Assembly (NCBI GenBank): GCA_900555065.1 | Contig: USJY01000029.1 | Span: forward strand, 1 to 10,031 | DNA: 10,031 nucleotides | DNA from: an uncultured Eubacteriales bacterium | Lineage (GTDB): Bacteria > Bacillota > Clostridia > Oscillospirales > UMGS1783 | Direction of reading: 5' to 3' | Shown here: positions 7,301-10,031 of the stretch, piece after piece | How the letters are laid out: each line of letters opens with the position of its first letter | Position numbering within the stretch: position 1 is the stretch's first letter | Position numbers and translations under genes: made by a program | Notes under the pieces: model-generated | The model's input: the letters and a program-made list of their open reading frames with translations, nothing else | What the model was told of the DNA's origin: nothing | Databases searched by the model: none

Positions 7301-8784
7301 ATGAAACAGAAAACGATGTTTGTCTGCGCAGAGTGCGGCTACGCCTCCGGGAAATGGATGGGCAAATGCCCCGAGTGTAGTTCATGGAACAGCTTTGTGG
7401 AAGAAGTCGTGTCCGCGCCCGGATCCGGTCCTGCGCCGGCAAAACCCCTTCCCGCTGCGCGCGCGCCGGTGCCGCTCAGGGAGATCGAACAGGTGCGTTA
7501 CCGCAGGGTGCTCACGGGCATTCCTGAACTCGACCGCGTCCTCGGCGGGGGCGTGGTGCCCGGCAGCGCGGTGCTGGTCGGGGGCGATCCCGGCATTGGG
7601 AAATCGACGCTTCTGCTGCAGATGTGCAGCACCCTGCAGCTGGACGGCGGCGCAATCCTGTACGTGACGGGCGAGGAGTCCAAAGAGCAGGTGGGGATGC
7701 GCGCCGCACGCCTGAACGTGCGGACCTGTTTATTCTGGCTGAGACGGATCTGGACATCGTCCTCGCCGCCGCGGCCCAGCTAAAGCCCAAAACGATGATT
7801 ATAGATTCTATCCAGACCATGAACGCCGCCGATATACAGTCGGGCGCGGGCAGCGTCTCGCAGGTGCGCGAGTGCGCGGCGCGTCTGATCCGCTTCGCAA
7901 AGCAGGAGAACACGTCGCTGTTCCTGGTCGGGCACGTCAATAAAGAAGGCTCGATCGCCGGCCCCAAGGTACTGGAGCATATGGTGGACGCAGTGCTGTA
8001 TTTCGAGGGCGAAAAACGACTGCTCTACCGCGTGGTGCGCACCGTGAAAAACCGTTTCGGCCCTACAAGCGAACTGGGTGTGTTTGAAATGGCGCAGTCC
8101 GGCCTTGTCGGAGTGGACAACCCCTCCGTACTGTTTCTGTCCGGCCGTCCGGATGAGGTGTCGGGCGTGTGCGTGTGCTGCGTCATGGAGGGCAGCCGCC
8201 CCCTGCTCGCAGAGATACAGGCCCTGACGACCCCGACGCCCTTTCCCGCGCCCCGGCGCATGGCGTCCGGGATCGACTATAACAAGCTGTGCCTGATCAT
8301 CGCAGTGCTGGAAAAGCGGGCTGGGATCATTCTCACCAATTACGACGCCTACCTCAACGTCGCCGGCGGCATAAAGCTTGACGATCCGGCCGCCGACCTT
8401 GCCGTGGCGCTCGCCGTATCGTCGGGACTGAAGGATTTCGTGATTGCCGACGATGTGGTCGCCATCGGTGAGATCGGACTGGCGGGCGAAGTACGGCCCG
8501 TTTCAGATGTGGAGCGCCGGATCAAGGAGGGCGCACGGCTGGGATTCCGCCGTTTTATTATTTCCGATAAAAACAAGGCGGTCGACGTTTCGTCCGAAGT
8601 CCAGATCCTGCGCGTGCGGGATGTGCGCGCCGGGGTACGCGCCGCAGAAATAGCGGCGCCTGGACCATATGGGCGGCCGCCGCGGCTTTTGCGGCTTTCG
8701 CCGACCCTGTACGCGCCGCCCGAAAATTGCATAAAACGCCGCGGGAAACTGCGGCGTTTTGTCTTGTCGTACGCCTTTCCATGA
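7301..8784 (+). pseudogene. radA: RadA DNA-repair ATPase, broken by a frameshift near 7720
   Basis: RadA promotes branch migration during recombination. The first part (from ATG 7301, ribosome-binding site GGAGAGG at 7291-7297) has the C4 zinc finger (Cys9, 12, 23, 26), Walker A GDPGIGKST (95-103) and GEES (124-127), then loses homology after RAARLNV and stops at 7783. The rest continues in another frame with LFILAETDL, MIIDSIQT (Walker B), GSVSQVREC, GHVNKEG, the RadA motif KNRFG and the Lon-like C-terminal domain, up to a stop at 8784. Restoring one base near 7720 joins the two halves with no loss of conserved sequence. No slippery heptamer is evident, so this is a recent mutation or a sequence error, not recoding. 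The last 40 or so residues do not look like RadA and run through the terminator; a stop at 8651-8653 in an adjacent frame would give about 450 residues, the usual length. The gene follows cwlD by 30 bases. Confidence 0.9.
8733..8760 (+). terminator. Intrinsic terminator after radA
   Basis: A perfect 10-base-pair stem, AAAACGCCGC (8733-8742) with GCGGCGTTTT (8751-8760), closes an 8-base loop and is followed by GTCTTGT. The A-run/T-run symmetry means it could also terminate leftward transcripts. It lies inside the frame-extended radA tail, which suggests that the true radA stop is upstream. Confidence 0.85.
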
Positions 8785-9189
8785 AGTCCGCGCGGTGCGT
8801 TTATGCAAAGGCCTGCGCGCAGGTGCCCCTGCAGCCGTCGTCTGCCCGTGCAGCGCGTTTTTTTGCTGGTTTCAGCCGCCTTTCGCGCGTCTGCGCTTCC
8901 CGCCCTTGTCCCCGCCCCGCAGCGCCGCCCCGGCCGGTCCTGTACATTGCGCTTGCCGCCATGCCGTGCCGCGGTGATATGCCGTACCACAGCGCGTTCG
9001 CCCTTGCCGCCGCGCGCTTGCATACGGCCTGTACCCTTGCCGCCGCCGCGCGCCGGTTCTTTTCTCCTTGTTTCCGTTCTGTCCGCCCCGCGTCCCGCTC
9101 TCAGCCGCAGCCGCTCCCGTCCAGCACCGCGCCGCGGTCCCAGGCGTCCCGGCCCTGCGCCGCCGTGCGGACATGTTTTTGAATAATCC
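8785..9189. other. Gene-poor, GC-rich, pyrimidine-biased gap
   Basis: I see no convincing gene here. Long open frames exist on both strands, but they reflect the scarcity of stop codons in GC-rich DNA: their translations are Arg/Ala/Pro/Gly-rich, lack recognisable motifs and have no ribosome-binding sites. The + strand is poor in purines (17 of 60 in 8881-8940 by hand count). CTTGCCGCC occurs three times, at 8952, 9003 and 9036, the last two inside an 11-base direct repeat CCCTTGCCGCC 33 bases apart. CCTGCGCGCAGG at 8812-8823 is a perfect palindrome. I do not recognise RNase P RNA, SRP RNA or tmRNA in it. Confidence 0.6.
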
Positions 9190-9198
9190 TTGAATCCG

Positions 9199-9227
9199 AC
9201 ATATTCGCCGGCCTCGGACAATATACT
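9199..9227 (+). promoter_or_regulatory. Weak candidate promoter before the M23 gene
   Basis: The AT-rich stretch just before the M23 gene contains ACATATT (9199-9205) and TATACT (9222-9227). These loosely resemble sigma-E elements (-35 ending ATATT, -10 containing ATAC), but the spacer is about 16 bases where 14-15 is usual. Read as a housekeeping promoter, TATACT is a good -10, but TTGAAT (9190-9195) is too far away (26 bases). Since the terminator lies upstream, some promoter must be near here. Confidence 0.3.
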
Positions 9228-9245
9228 GGAGCAGGAGGGATGTGT

Positions 9246-10031
9246 ATGAACAGGATGGATCGTGAACGCACGCCGAGGAAAAGGCCGCAGGGTCTGGGCC
9301 ACGTCTCGTCCCGCGGCACTGCTTCGGAGCGTGCGCGTGCGCTGACGGGGGAACCGCCGCGGAGAAGGGAACCGCCTGCTGCGGACGGTAAGGACAGGTT
9401 TACGTCGTATCTGTTTATGCAGTCCGTTACGGCGGGGACCATTCTTGCCGCTATGCTCTGTATCCGATTTCTGGGCGGCGGCCTGTACAGCGATATTAAG
9501 GAGGGAGTATCGGAGTCCTTCTTGACCAAGCTCGATATTGGGCAGGCAAGCCAGCAGGCGATCGACTACGCAAGCGACCTGCCTGTGTTCAAGAGCCTGT
9601 TCGGCACGGACGATACGGATTCCAAAGCGGATTCTTCGGCGCAGTCCGCGTCCGGCGCGTCGTCGTCTCAGACACAGAGCGGCGAAGAGAGCAGCCAGGC
9701 CGTCGGCGCGGTCGGTACCGGCGTGTCGGGGACCGATTCTGCCGGCGCCTCCTCCGGCACGCAAAGCGCGTCTGCCGAGGGGAAGGAACCGGACTTCACG
9801 ACAGTCCAGGCGGGTACGGCGGAGGGAATCGGGGACGGCGATGTGTTCCGTTCCATCCTCTACGCGGGCGACAGTACCGGCAACCTGCAGCTGCAATCCG
9901 GCGCGGCGCTCAAACCCGCTTTGCCGGAAACGCTGGTCGCGCCGGCGAACTGTCGGGAAATCACTTCGGAATACGGCTACCGCGAGGATCCCTTTACGGG
10001 CGAGAAAAAGTTTCACAACGGCCTGGACATC
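9246..10031 (+). CDS. M23-family (LytM) membrane protein, SpoIIQ/SpoIVFA-like, 3' end missing
   Basis: The frame is open from ATG 9246 to the window end, giving 262 residues of an incomplete protein. AGGAGGG (9233-9239) lies 6 bases upstream. The first 50 residues are basic and cytoplasmic; one membrane segment spans about 54-79; next come a short helical region and a Ser/Ala/Gly-rich, low-complexity linker (about 121-180). The M23 peptidase domain begins at SEYGYREDPFTGEKKFHNGLDI, of which residues 241-262 are visible, and contains the first zinc ligands in the HxxxD pattern (His257, Asp261). The remaining ligands lie outside. This layout of short cytoplasmic tail, single anchor, linker and LytM domain is that of SpoIIQ and SpoIVFA and of some vegetative M23 endopeptidases. 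The next gene would separate them: an M50 protease would indicate SpoIVFA. Confidence 0.82.
   Translation, partial: MNRMDRERTPRKRPQGLGHVSSRGTASERARALTGEPPRRREPPAADGKDRFTSYLFMQSVTAGTILAAMLCIRFLGGGLYSDIKEGVSESFLTKLDIGQASQQAIDYASDLPVFKSLFGTDDTDSKADSSAQSASGASSSQTQSGEESSQAVGAVGTGVSGTDSAGASSGTQSASAEGKEPDFTTVQAGTAEGIGDGDVFRSILYAGDSTGNLQLQSGAALKPALPETLVAPANCREITSEYGYREDPFTGEKKFHNGLDI

Noticed and set aside
7711..7735. Programmed ribosomal frameshifting in radA
   Set aside because: No slippery heptamer or obvious stimulatory stem is seen near the join, and radA is not known to be recoded.
8872..9174. A 100-residue Arg/Lys/Gly-rich frame on the - strand in the gap
   Set aside because: It has no ribosome-binding site before its ATG, low complexity and no family resemblance.
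8349..10016. A 555-codon open frame on the - strand across radA, the gap and the M23 gene
   Set aside because: It is Arg/Gly-rich, without motifs, and opposite two homology-supported genes; stops are simply rare in GC-rich DNA.

Overview
The window is GC-rich, densely packed and coded entirely on the + strand. Its gene content (a YycJ-type metallo-hydrolase, PgcA-type phosphohexomutase, ComEC, DNA polymerase III delta, the germination-type amidase CwlD, RadA and an M23 protein of the SpoIIQ/SpoIVFA kind) points to a spore-forming, high-GC member of the Firmicutes, most likely class Clostridia. This placement is inferred from gene families; no rRNA or other phylogenetic marker is present.

Layout. 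1-2988 looks like one operon: the 3' part of yycJ, then pgcA, a DUF2752 membrane protein and a 52-residue two-helix membrane protein. The last three are joined by overlapping stop and start codons (ATGA, then TGATG). A 105-base gap with a candidate extended -10 promoter precedes comEC (GTG start) and holA (TTG start overlapping the comEC stop). A 119-base gap with palindromes and a candidate sporulation-type promoter precedes cwlD. radA follows after 30 bases with a strong ribosome-binding site, but its reading frame is broken near 7720. A clear intrinsic terminator lies at 8733-8760. About 400 bases of pyrimidine-rich DNA without a convincing gene follow (8785-9189). The window ends inside an M23-family membrane protein gene that starts at 9246.

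Functional themes. ComEC (DNA uptake channel), HolA (clamp-loader subunit) and RadA (branch migration) all act on DNA. PgcA supplies glucose-1-phosphate for envelope glycans. CwlD and the M23 protein are cell-wall enzymes; in this lineage CwlD acts in spore cortex maturation and SpoIIQ/SpoIVFA-like M23 proteins act in engulfment or sigma-K signalling.

I found no mobile element, CRISPR array, tRNA, rRNA or recognisable riboswitch, and no clear evidence of a wholly new system. The points most worth a second look are the broken radA, the unrecognised 52-residue protein coupled to the DUF2752 gene, the palindrome and GGTTTA repeats before cwlD, and the odd gap after radA.
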